A stretch of DNA of 15,259 bases from an uncultured Phycisphaerae bacterium (GCA_937899935.1 CALCOW010000015.1:1-15259); one strand, 5' to 3'; positions 7,967-15,072 are shown, counted from the first letter of the stretch. A program made the numbers and translations. Notes: generated by a model not told the origin, from the letters alone.

Positions 7967-8568
7967 GACGCCGCAGCTTTCTTCCCCAGATACTTTGCAA
8001 TATCAAAGTCAACGAAGTCAGCATGATGAAAGATAATTGACTCAATCGTGCGGTCGACCTTATCACCTTCATGGCTATGCGTCGCGACCATGTGCATGAC
8101 TTCGGCAGGAATGCCATGCTTGTAGCACATGGCCACACCCGAAAAAGGATGGCGTAGCATTTGGCCAAAGTGTCCCTTGATAATGTTGCCTTGCTTATCA
8201 CGGTCAAACTCAAGCGGCTTGCCGCAATCGGCTAAAAGAGCGCCTGCAATCAGGTGATCGCGGTTAATCGGAATGTCACAGCTGAAAGCGCTCTCCAGCA
8301 CATCTGCGATGGCGATGCATTGTCGCACGCATGAGTTAAGGTGATCAATAAAAGTCATATCGATGTCACCCGCCAGCAGTGTGAATTGAACCGCTCTGAG
8401 TTCATCGAAGGTCCATCCGCCGCCTCCGCACCCTGTCGTGATTGCCTCATTCCATACGGCGGCGACGCGATCTCTCAGTGAGTCGTCTTGGATATCCATT
8501 AAGTTTGGGAAGAGTTCAGCAATTTGTTTCGTGTTGTATTTCATTGTTTCAGTGGTCACTGATGTCAT
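7963..8568 (-). CDS. HD-domain protein with altered HD motif
   Basis: 201 residues with the layout of HD-superfamily phosphohydrolases: His76 in FIDHLNSC, then LIAGALLADCGKPLEF (106-121), where the HD pair would normally read LLHDxGK, then RHPFSG (139-144), ATHSHEGD (162-169) and HHADFVDFD (181-189). The HD histidine is replaced by Ala113 while Asp114 and Lys117 remain, so one usual metal ligand is missing. Other histidines and Asp184 are present. HD proteins hydrolyse phosphate esters of nucleotides and related compounds; this one may be altered in metal binding, use a neighbouring ligand, or be regulatory. An ATGA overlap with the upstream acetyltransferase and a TTGA overlap with the downstream membrane protein mark tight translational coupling. 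The substrate is unknown. Confidence 0.8.
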   Translation of the reverse strand: MTSVTTETMKYNTKQIAELFPNLMDIQDDSLRDRVAAVWNEAITTGCGGGGWTFDELRAVQFTLLAGDIDMTFIDHLNSCVRQCIAIADVLESAFSCDIPINRDHLIAGALLADCGKPLEFDRDKQGNIIKGHFGQMLRHPFSGVAMCYKHGIPAEVMHMVATHSHEGDKVDRTIESIIFHHADFVDFDIAKYLGKKAAAS

Positions 8569-9149
8569 AGTGGTTTGTTCTCAGTCGCTTTAGAGGTGTT
8601 TAATCTTCTGTCACTGCGAAGTACGGCGTACGTGACAACATCGTGTAGTGTACCGTTCTTGGACATGTAGTTCCGCAAGGTCCCCTCCTTGACCATGCCA
8701 GCTTTTTCCATGACCCGCTCTGATCCTGGATTGCTTGTCATGCAGTAAGCCTCAATCCGATCGATCCAATCCAGACTGAAGGTCCAATCAAGCAGTGCGT
8801 TGGCTGCTTCGGTCGTGAAGCCCTCGCCCCATCGATCCACACGCATCCAGTAGCCAAGCTCCATGCGATGCTGTTGATTTTTTGGTTCCAAGCCAATCGC
8901 ACCAAGAAAATCGCTGCTCTGGCGCTCTTCCATGGCAAGGGTTAAGCTGGGCCCCTGGGCATGGCTGGCAATCCACTGTTCAGCGAGTCCATCGGGGTAA
9001 GGATGAGGAATGACAAGGGTCGTGGCAGCGACCTTTGCATCACCAGCAAGTCGCTGGACCTCAGGAGCATCTTCGAGGCTAAATGGGCGCAATATCAAAC
9101 GCTCGGTTTGCAACGTTGGAATTGGTGGTCGGTCGGCCATCGTACTCAC
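8565..9149 (-). CDS. GNAT family N-acetyltransferase (RimJ/RimL type)
   Basis: 194 residues with a RimJ/RimL-type pattern: LQTERLILRPFSLEDA near the N-terminus, GAIGLEPKNQQHRMELGYWM in the central sheet, the acetyl-CoA pyrophosphate loop around DRWGEGFTTEA, and the C-terminal NPGSERVMEKAGMVKEGTLR. Such enzymes move acetyl groups from acetyl-CoA to an amine, often a protein N-terminus, an antibiotic or a polyamine; the target here cannot be read from sequence. The ATG overlaps the stop of the citryl-CoA lyase-like gene as ATGA and its own stop overlaps the HD gene start as ATGA. Placement beside acetyl-CoA-producing or -consuming enzymes raises the possibility of acetylation-based control of the pathway, which is inference only. 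Confidence 0.87.
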   Translation of the reverse strand: MSTMADRPPIPTLQTERLILRPFSLEDAPEVQRLAGDAKVAATTLVIPHPYPDGLAEQWIASHAQGPSLTLAMEERQSSDFLGAIGLEPKNQQHRMELGYWMRVDRWGEGFTTEAANALLDWTFSLDWIDRIEAYCMTSNPGSERVMEKAGMVKEGTLRNYMSKNGTLHDVVTYAVLRSDRRLNTSKATENKPL

Positions 9150-9913
9150 AGTGATCGGGCACTGGGACCATCATAGGAATGAGCCTTCGGATCAATTCGT
9201 CGCATGGGACGCATACGTTGTTGTTCTTCGGCGACATGGGCGAGGAGGCCGGGTGTCCTGGCAATCATGAACAGCCCATTCATGATCTCTGGCGCAAACC
9301 CCATATCAGCGGTGACAGCGGCGATTGCACCGTCAACGTTCATGGGCAAGGTTTTGCCTGATTGGGCAAAGACTTCAGTCACAGCTTGGGCTGCGGCCAT
9401 ATGTTTTCCGGAGACCCCTGCTTCAACAGCTAGTTCAAATAATCGGCTGGTGCGAGGGTCATTGCTGTGCACGCGGTGTCCAAAGCCACTCATTCGCTTT
9501 CCCTGTGCCTTGAGTTCTTCCAGAAAAGCGCTTGCAGCCAGCAATAAATCGCCATCATCGGCAGCGCGCTCAATAATTTGACCTAATTGCAGCGCGCAGT
9601 TGGTGATCGCCCCACCATGGAACTGATTGACGCTCATGATTCCGGCTGCGACCGATGCAGAAACAGTAGCGCCTGTAGAGGCTACCTGGCGAGCGGACTG
9701 GACCGAGGGCGGTGTCACCCCATGGTCAATGCTGGACACCAAGATGGCATCCATCAGTCGGCCGATGGCATCGCTGGGCAGCTCACCCCGGAGCACCAGG
9801 TAGACGGCCTGCCCGAAAGTCACCCGTCCCATGAGCTCTGCAATGTCATAGCCCCTGACCCGAACCGCGTTGGGCTTAATTTCAGTTATTGCTGTTGGCC
9901 ATGTATCTGCCAT
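9146..9913 (-). CDS. Citryl-CoA lyase-like protein (citrate synthase superfamily)
   Basis: 255 residues, matching free-standing citryl-CoA lyase and much shorter than citrate synthase (about 370-430). It resembles the C-terminal citryl-CoA lyase module of ATP-citrate lyase. Catalytic positions of the superfamily are present: SIDHG (His64), NQFHGGA (His99), GFGHRVHSNDPR (His146) and NVDGAIAAV (Asp194). The N-terminal WPTAITEIKPN and VRGYDIAELMGR pattern is that of proteins annotated as citryl-CoA lyase. The expected reaction is reversible cleavage of citryl-CoA to acetyl-CoA and oxaloacetate. I chose the ATG at 9913, with AAAGG eight bases upstream; an ATG at 9961 would overlap the upstream gene and add residues unlike the family. 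It sits directly after the synthetase subunit genes, which supports joint function. A homologous acyl-CoA substrate is possible. Confidence 0.85.
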   Translation of the reverse strand: MADTWPTAITEIKPNAVRVRGYDIAELMGRVTFGQAVYLVLRGELPSDAIGRLMDAILVSSIDHGVTPPSVQSARQVASTGATVSASVAAGIMSVNQFHGGAITNCALQLGQIIERAADDGDLLLAASAFLEELKAQGKRMSGFGHRVHSNDPRTSRLFELAVEAGVSGKHMAAAQAVTEVFAQSGKTLPMNVDGAIAAVTADMGFAPEIMNGLFMIARTPGLLAHVAEEQQRMRPMRRIDPKAHSYDGPSARSL

Positions 9914-9921
9914 TGGTCGCA

Positions 9922-9926
9922 CCTTT
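9922..9926 (-). promoter_or_regulatory. Ribosome binding site deciding the citryl-CoA lyase start
   Basis: AAAGG on the minus strand, eight bases before the ATG at 9913 and inside the 25-base gap after the stop of the preceding synthetase subunit gene. It supports the shorter 255-residue protein. Confidence 0.5.
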
Positions 9927-9938
9927 TCGTGAAGAGAG

Positions 9939-10859
9939 TCAAGAAGAAGCTGGAACTCCAAGAGCCGCTAAGGCGCCCGCAGGTAAATCGCCAAAGCCAT
10001 CAACCACCGTTGCCCCGGCTGCCTGAAGGGCTGCGACTTTTCCGGCATGCGTGCCACGATTGCCTTCGATGATGGCACCAGCATGACTGAACCGAGTTCC
10101 CTCGCGTGCGGCCTTGCCGCCGATGTAGGCAATGACTGGTTTGGTGACTTGTCCTGATTCCATGAGTTCTGCGAGTTGCTCTTCTTGTGATCCTCCAATT
10201 TCACCGAAGATCACGATGGCATCCGTTTCAGGATCGGCTTGGAACATGAGCGCCACATCAGGAATACGGAGCCCTAAGACAGAGTCCCCTCCCACATGGC
10301 AAATGGTACTAATGCCGAGACCAACTCGACTCAAGTAATACCCACATGATGATGACATGCCGCCACTTCGGGAAATGACGCCAACAGTCTTTCCTGGTAT
10401 CGGCTCATTGAACCACTGTCGAGCTGACTCGGCGCGGCCGCCAATCATGCCAAGAACCCCGCGGCCGGGGCTGATGACGCCTAAGGTGTTTGGCCCGATG
10501 AAATCGGCGCCGCAACTCTTTGCATGTTTTGCAATCGCCATAGCATCCCATACGGGCACACGGTCGGGCACTAGCATGATGCGCTTGATGCCACCTTCCA
10601 TTGCTTCGATCGCGGCTGCTTTAACGAGGCGTGCAGGTACAAAGATGACAGAGACATCAACAATGCCGACCTGATCAACAAGCTCTTTGACAGTATCGAA
10701 AACTGGCAGGCCTTCGACTTCTTGTCCACCCTTGCCTGGCGTGCAACCGCCGACAACATTGGTGCCAAATGATTTCATGAGACGTGTTCGAGCTCGGCCC
10801 TCGCGGCCTGTAATTCCCTGAACACATACCTTCTTATCTTGGTCAATAATGATCGCCAT
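9939..10859 (-). CDS. Acyl-CoA synthetase (ADP/NDP-forming) alpha subunit, SucD / citryl-CoA synthetase small-subunit type
   Basis: 306 residues, close to SucD. The CoA-binding Rossmann start QGITGREG (14-21), VVGGCTPGKGG (35-45) and GPNTLGVISPG (122-132) are visible, as is the phospho-histidine in RFSHAGAII (His259). Two features lean away from plain SucD. The loop SRSGGM (163-168) is what ATP-citrate lyase has, where E. coli SucD has SRSGTL. The usual TEGIP motif is replaced by PDRVP (98-102). GEIGG (219-223) is common to both families. Its ATG shares one base with the stop of the beta subunit gene (TAATG), and the citryl-CoA lyase-like gene follows 25 bases later. I favour citryl-CoA synthetase; succinyl-CoA or another acid such as malate is not excluded. 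Confidence 0.85.
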   Translation of the reverse strand: MAIIIDQDKKVCVQGITGREGRARTRLMKSFGTNVVGGCTPGKGGQEVEGLPVFDTVKELVDQVGIVDVSVIFVPARLVKAAAIEAMEGGIKRIMLVPDRVPVWDAMAIAKHAKSCGADFIGPNTLGVISPGRGVLGMIGGRAESARQWFNEPIPGKTVGVISRSGGMSSSCGYYLSRVGLGISTICHVGGDSVLGLRIPDVALMFQADPETDAIVIFGEIGGSQEEQLAELMESGQVTKPVIAYIGGKAAREGTRFSHAGAIIEGNRGTHAGKVAALQAAGATVVDGFGDLPAGALAALGVPASS

Positions 10860-12409
10860 TAGATTGCTGTTGCCTCCGTATCAATGCCTTCAATGGCGAG
10901 GTCTACGAAAAGGACTGGACACCCTGCTCTTTCGAGTTCGATCTCGAGTCCGATGAACTCAGAATCTTTTCCAGCTGCTTCATCAAGCTCAACGGCAAGG
11001 CTGACACCTTGGTCTGAAACTGATAGCAGTCCATCTCCAAACTGGTTGATGACTTGCGTTGCGGTGTCGGTGATTGCTTTTTGGTCAATCCAGACAGATC
11101 CACCGCCGATTGCAAAGTGCATTGCTGCTTTGCTTCCAACAAAGTCTGGTACTGATCGTGTGAGTGTGTCTGATGTAACCTCTCGGTCGCAGGTGCTAAT
11201 AAGTGTTGCGAATCGTTGGGCACAGAAGGCGGGAGTGTCGTCCTTTCGATACCCTTCCACGGTTCCAGGAAGGGTGGCGCAGGCAGACTCGAGAATCTCA
11301 ACAGCCCGATCCTCCGCATTGCCTCCAAGACGAATGACCACGGGTATTGAAACATTCATTTCTTTGAATGCTTTGGCCAGTCCATACGCTGAGTGAAACT
11401 GTTCTTGGCTAGCAACGCCACTGCCTGATCCAAAATAACCAATGAGACCCGGTTGGCTGAGGATGACTCGTGCAGCGCGATACACCTTTGCGGCCGAAGG
11501 ATTACCGGAAGTATCAGTGAAGTTTGCCAGCGTAAAGCCAAGGCTGGATACAGCGTCCATTGACATCATTGATCCGCCACCGCCGGCGCCATGGAACCCA
11601 ATGAGCCCATTGGTGTCTTCGTGTCCATCAGTCGGTAACTGGGCAAAGTAAAAAGTGCCGCGATGATCATCTTGTTCAATGCGATACGCAATTTGTTCTA
11701 GCTTTGTTGCGGGGTGATCAAGTTCGCGTGCAATGGCAATCCCAAGTTCATCGTGTCGAAAGACCGCATAATCATCAACGGTGACCCGACAGTCGGCGGC
11801 CATCACACGCCCATCCTTCGTGGTCACCAGTGGATTGATTTCGAGCGAGCGTGCTTCAATCTTGCAGGCCATGTTGACTGCGTTGACGATCGCAGACACG
11901 ATTGCGGCATGGGTTTCTTGGGGTATGTCTGAATCGGCAAGCAGTTGTTCTACCTCTTGGCGACAAACACCTGTCTCAACATCAATGTGCAGTCTTGCGA
12001 CCTCATCAGCACGCTCTTCAATACCTGAGCCACCATGCAAATCAATGAGAAGTAATGGCGCTCGTGATGAGTCATCAATTGTCAGCGACACAAAGAGCTC
12101 TTGATCGATATCGATCATCTCTTCAACCAGCACCTCTTGGACGGGAAAGTTGCCAAAGGCCAGCGTGAAAAGTTTCTCGGCGGCCGCCTGGGCTTCTTCT
12201 GCTGATTGGGCAAAGAGGATGCCTCCTTTGGCCTTTCGGCCGGTCACCCAGGCCTGGGCTTTGAGCACCACGCCTTGGCCGGTCTCAGCGTGTATTTTTT
12301 CATAAGCCTCCCGGGCCTCCTGTGGGCTCGTGGCCACGTGCCCGCGTGGGGTTTCAATGCCGCCCTGGCTGAGCAGGCTCTTTCCTTGGTGTTCATGCAG
12401 ACGTGCCAC
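10859..12409 (-). CDS. Acyl-CoA synthetase beta subunit (ATP-grasp), citryl-CoA synthetase / SucC-like with C-terminal extension
   Basis: The 516-residue large subunit has an ATP-grasp domain (VVLKAQAWVTGRKAKGG, 47-63; LEINPLVTTKDG, 189-200) and then the flavodoxin-like ligase domain (about 265-400) with GFHGAGGGGS and PVVIRLGGNAEDRA. The ligase domain carries ANFTDTSGNPSAAKVY (295-310), which resembles the ANYGEYSGAPS segment of ATP-citrate lyase rather than E. coli SucC. SucC is about 390 residues; here about 110 extra residues (406-516) follow, including HFAIGGGSVWIDQKA, with no domain I recognise. The GTG start at 12409 is supported by GGAG six bases upstream. It is the first gene of the operon. 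Together with the alpha subunit it should make an acyl-CoA with ATP and CoA, probably citryl-CoA given the lyase gene. Confidence 0.85.
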   Translation of the reverse strand: MARLHEHQGKSLLSQGGIETPRGHVATSPQEAREAYEKIHAETGQGVVLKAQAWVTGRKAKGGILFAQSAEEAQAAAEKLFTLAFGNFPVQEVLVEEMIDIDQELFVSLTIDDSSRAPLLLIDLHGGSGIEERADEVARLHIDVETGVCRQEVEQLLADSDIPQETHAAIVSAIVNAVNMACKIEARSLEINPLVTTKDGRVMAADCRVTVDDYAVFRHDELGIAIARELDHPATKLEQIAYRIEQDDHRGTFYFAQLPTDGHEDTNGLIGFHGAGGGGSMMSMDAVSSLGFTLANFTDTSGNPSAAKVYRAARVILSQPGLIGYFGSGSGVASQEQFHSAYGLAKAFKEMNVSIPVVIRLGGNAEDRAVEILESACATLPGTVEGYRKDDTPAFCAQRFATLISTCDREVTSDTLTRSVPDFVGSKAAMHFAIGGGSVWIDQKAITDTATQVINQFGDGLLSVSDQGVSLAVELDEAAGKDSEFIGLEIELERAGCPVLFVDLAIEGIDTEATAI

Positions 12410-12415
12410 TGATTA

Positions 12416-12419
12416 CTCC
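12416..12419 (-). promoter_or_regulatory. Ribosome binding site for the GTG start of the operon's first gene
   Basis: GGAG on the minus strand, six bases before the GTG at 12409. It supports use of the non-ATG start. Confidence 0.6.
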
Positions 12420-12470
12420 ATTCCTCATATCTAAAAAAGGCTAGGACGAGCAGAACGCTCAGAGGGTTCG

Positions 12471-12482
12471 GATCGTACGATC
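12471..12482. promoter_or_regulatory. Perfect 12-base palindrome over the -10 element (possible operator)
   Basis: GATCGTACGATC reads the same on both strands and covers the proposed -10 hexamer and the start of the spacer. This position would suit a dimeric repressor. No second copy was noticed in the window, and chance is possible. Confidence 0.35.
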
Positions 12483-12500
12483 GCCCCGGCCTGGTGACAA
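12472..12500 (-). promoter_or_regulatory. Sigma70-like promoter of the citrate operon
   Basis: On the minus strand TTGTCA (12500-12495) is followed by a 17-base spacer and TACGAT (12477-12472). These match the consensus at five and four of six positions. Transcription would begin near 12465 and leave a leader of about 55 bases before the GTG at 12409. It lies just after the stop of the upstream membrane-protein gene on the same strand. Confidence 0.5.
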
Positions 12501-12511
12501 TAGCTTTTTCA

Positions 12512-13339
12512 TCATGTCGATTGTTGGGATTCGTCTTCGAGAAAGGATTGGCTCCAGCCAATTCCAATGCTGACCCCCATCAGGGAGCCCGCGACATAGT
12601 CCAGGGGCATTGGATAGCTCAAGGGCAAGAGTTCTCGCAGCACATAGTTGTTGGCTAACTGGGTCGCGGTTCCTGCCTCGAACCACCCCCATAAGGCGCC
12701 GAGGAACCCCGCTGCGCAAGGGCTGGCAAAAAGAAGTACTGGCTGGACACTCGGTGCCACCAAGCGACCAGCCAAGCCCACCAGCGTGCCACCGATCGTC
12801 ACGGCTGCCAAGGTCTGTCCGTCTGCTGGGGTTCGCGCGATGATCCAGACAATTGGGAGCACAATCAGCCCGCAGGCGCAGCTTTGGAGTGCTGATTGGC
12901 TTCGTAGTGGATCGGGCACCGGTTCACCAGGTAGCACCCTGATCTGAGGGATAGGCCCACACACACGAAACATAAGAATACTCATCAGCAGGATCAGGCC
13001 ACTCCAGACCGCCAAGGAAAAGACCACTGGTGGCAACTTGCCGTGAAAGGCGATTTCCTGGAGAGGTGCCAGATTGAGGCTGAGCACCGCGAGGCCAAAG
13101 CCAACCACAAACATCCCGACCGACGCGTTTGATGTCCTTCCAACCAGCATCCCAATGCCAGTCGCAAGGAACAGAGCAATGAGCATCACAATCACGGCCA
13201 AAAGCGGGGATTGTGAGGTAATGACCGTTGGTCCTAGAGCGCCCGAAACCTGCCGCATAAAGGGGGCTACGGCCAGGCAAATAAGGGCGGTGGCCACCAG
13301 TGCTGCGATAAAAAGGAGTTGGCGAGGTAGAGCTGTCAT
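12512..13339 (-). CDS. Hypothetical polytopic membrane protein
   Basis: Not recognised. The 275 residues are largely hydrophobic, with likely membrane segments at about 7-26, 44-65, 70-92, 104-125, 152-170, 178-193 and 200-220, and a weaker one near 245-262. Small residues (Gly, Ala) are common in the segments, as in channels and small transporters. A hydrophilic loop with several prolines (about 126-148) lies mid-protein. The ATG at 13339 has no clear ribosome binding site. It is divergent from hutH, 84 bases away, and lies upstream of the citrate operon on the same strand, separated from it by a 102-base gap containing a promoter-like sequence. It could serve either neighbour, for example as a histidine-related transporter, but nothing in the sequence shows that. 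Confidence 0.75.
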   Translation of the reverse strand: MTALPRQLLFIAALVATALICLAVAPFMRQVSGALGPTVITSQSPLLAVIVMLIALFLATGIGMLVGRTSNASVGMFVVGFGLAVLSLNLAPLQEIAFHGKLPPVVFSLAVWSGLILLMSILMFRVCGPIPQIRVLPGEPVPDPLRSQSALQSCACGLIVLPIVWIIARTPADGQTLAAVTIGGTLVGLAGRLVAPSVQPVLLFASPCAAGFLGALWGWFEAGTATQLANNYVLRELLPLSYPMPLDYVAGSLMGVSIGIGWSQSFLEDESQQST

Positions 13340-13408
13340 GGTGAGGCTGTGGCCAACTATAGGAAACCCGGGCCAGACTTGCGCTTTAGGTCTCTGGGGC
13401 AGCGCGGT

Positions 13409-13414
13409 TATGAT
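13409..13414 (+). promoter_or_regulatory. Candidate -10 element of hutH
   Basis: TATGAT ends ten bases before the hutH ATG, so transcription would begin almost at the start codon, consistent with the lack of a ribosome binding site there. No good -35 lies 16-18 bases upstream, so this is weak. Confidence 0.25.
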
Positions 13415-13423
13415 CTACGGGCG

Positions 13424-15001
13424 ATGCCCCTGACCCACGACCATCTGGAGTTAACCGGAAGTCCCCTGCAGCTTGATGATGTGGCAGAGGTCGCGCGCGG
13501 TGGGCGGCAGGTGTGTCTTTCGGACAGTCAGAAAGATGTCATCGCCCGAGCACACCAAGCGGTGGACGCGGTTGGCCAAGATGATTCTTGTCCTGTCTAT
13601 GGCATTAATACCGGCTTTGGATCGCTTTCTAGATCGCTCATCGCCCCATCAGACATTACTTCACTGCAGTTGAATATCCTGCGCTCTCATGCAGCAGGTG
13701 TCGGCGAACCTCTTAGTGAAGATGTCGTGCGTGCCATGATGTTGCTTTTGGCGGCGAGTCTGTCTCGCGGGCACTCCGGAGTTTCTTGCGCAGTCATTGA
13801 GCAAATTCTATCGCTGCTGAACAAAGGTATCACACCCGTCATACCGTCGCGTGGATCGGTTGGCGCCTCTGGTGACCTCGCACCTTTAGCACACTTAGGA
13901 CTGGTGTTAATCGGTGAAGGTGAAGCATGGGTCGATGGCCGCCGCATGGATGGTGGCGCTGCTTTAGAAGAACAAGGCCTTTCGCCTATGCCTTTGGGGG
14001 CTAAAGTCGGGCTGGCGCTGATTAATGGCACGCACTTGATGGCGGCGATTGGCGCCTTGTCTCTGGTCGATCTTGAGAACATTTTATCCGCCGCCTTACT
14101 TGCGTCAGCGATGGGTATCGATGCCTGTCGAGCCACTGATGAATTCCTAGATGATCGACTGCATGCCGTTCGTTGTCAGTCGGGACAGCGCCGCGTTGCA
14201 TCAGCCATGCGTGCCTTGCTAAAGGGTTCGGAAATCATTCATGACCATCGGCAGGATGATCCTCGTGTCCAGGATCCTTATAGTCTTCGGGCGACCCCGC
14301 AAGTACTGGGTGCGGTTGTTGACGCTGTTCAGTACGTGCGCCGTGTTATTTGTGCTGAGCTTGGCGCCGTGACAGATAATCCGCTTGTCTTTCCTGATTC
14401 GACAAAAGTCGGCGCCGCCTTTTTGGCTGGTGGGAACTTTCATGGAATGCCCCTGGCCATGGCGCTGGACACCCTCTCCATCGCTATCTGTCATATGGCG
14501 GGCATTAGTGAGCGAAGAGTGAATTGGCTCTTATCAGGCCGTGATGATCAAAATCCTGTGACCCCCTTTCTTGCCTCTGATCCTGGTCTGCATAGTGGAT
14601 TGATGATCGCTCAGTACACGGCCGCTGCATGCTGCAATGAACTGCAGTGTCTGGCGTCTCCTGCGAGTGTTGGCAATGTGCCGACCTCCGCTGGTATTGA
14701 GGATTACAACTCAATGGGCGCCACGTCGGCACACCAAGTTCGACAAGCAATTGATCTTTCTCGTCATGTCATCGCTATTGAACTAATGGCGATGGCGGAA
14801 GGTCTTGAGCACCAGCGACCATTGCGCAGTGGCCATCAAGTGGAGATCGGTCACGACGTATTGCGTGCGGCGGTTGAGCCTTTGCATGCCGACAGAAGCC
14901 CTGCCCCAGATATTGAAGCGGTAAGCAAACTTATTGAGGTCGGTGGACTTCGCCAGTTTGGTCAGGGACTTTATGCAGAAACCCTTGATCACTGCGACTA
15001 G
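13424..15001 (+). CDS. hutH: Histidine ammonia-lyase
   Basis: HutH removes ammonia from L-histidine to give trans-urocanate, the first step of histidine degradation in the cytoplasm. The protein from the ATG at 13424 is 525 residues, near the usual 500-520. The MIO cofactor is formed from Ala148-Ser149-Gly150 in RGSVGASGDLAPLAHL. Other family features are VYGINTGFGSLS (58-69) with the active-site tyrosine, the QLNILRSHAAG segment (82-92), and in the second half QDPYSLRATPQ and the GNFHGMP motif. The ORF is open to a GTG at 13349, but that start nearly abuts the divergent gene and adds 25 atypical residues, so I prefer the ATG. hutU follows after 71 bases. Phenylalanine/tyrosine ammonia-lyases share the fold, but the hutU neighbour makes histidine the substrate. 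Confidence 0.95.
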   Translation: MPLTHDHLELTGSPLQLDDVAEVARGGRQVCLSDSQKDVIARAHQAVDAVGQDDSCPVYGINTGFGSLSRSLIAPSDITSLQLNILRSHAAGVGEPLSEDVVRAMMLLLAASLSRGHSGVSCAVIEQILSLLNKGITPVIPSRGSVGASGDLAPLAHLGLVLIGEGEAWVDGRRMDGGAALEEQGLSPMPLGAKVGLALINGTHLMAAIGALSLVDLENILSAALLASAMGIDACRATDEFLDDRLHAVRCQSGQRRVASAMRALLKGSEIIHDHRQDDPRVQDPYSLRATPQVLGAVVDAVQYVRRVICAELGAVTDNPLVFPDSTKVGAAFLAGGNFHGMPLAMALDTLSIAICHMAGISERRVNWLLSGRDDQNPVTPFLASDPGLHSGLMIAQYTAAACCNELQCLASPASVGNVPTSAGIEDYNSMGATSAHQVRQAIDLSRHVIAIELMAMAEGLEHQRPLRSGHQVEIGHDVLRAAVEPLHADRSPAPDIEAVSKLIEVGGLRQFGQGLYAETLDHCD

Positions 15002-15072
15002 GATGTAGGATCGCCGCACGGATGTTTTTTGTTTTGTGGTAAGCAACATCACCCAACAGAGTAAGAAGGCCA

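Noticed and set aside
9146..9961. Citrate synthase (gltA)
   Set aside because: The protein is only about 255 residues and has the lyase-type N-terminus; citrate synthases are over 100 residues longer.
9939..12409. Plain housekeeping succinyl-CoA synthetase (sucCD)
   Set aside because: Kept as an alternative but not the main call: the large subunit is about 125 residues too long and has an ATP-citrate-lyase-like SGNPS segment, the small subunit has SRSGGM, and a citryl-CoA lyase-like gene follows.
12206..12412. Plus-strand ORF opposite the synthetase gene, and similar long antisense frames under hutH, aconitase and others
   Set aside because: They lack recognisable domains, lie fully within well-supported genes, and are explained by the codon use of the opposite strand.
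13349..13423. Longer hutH start at the GTG at 13349
   Set aside because: It would add 25 residues unlike HutH N-termini and place the start ten bases from the divergent gene's start.
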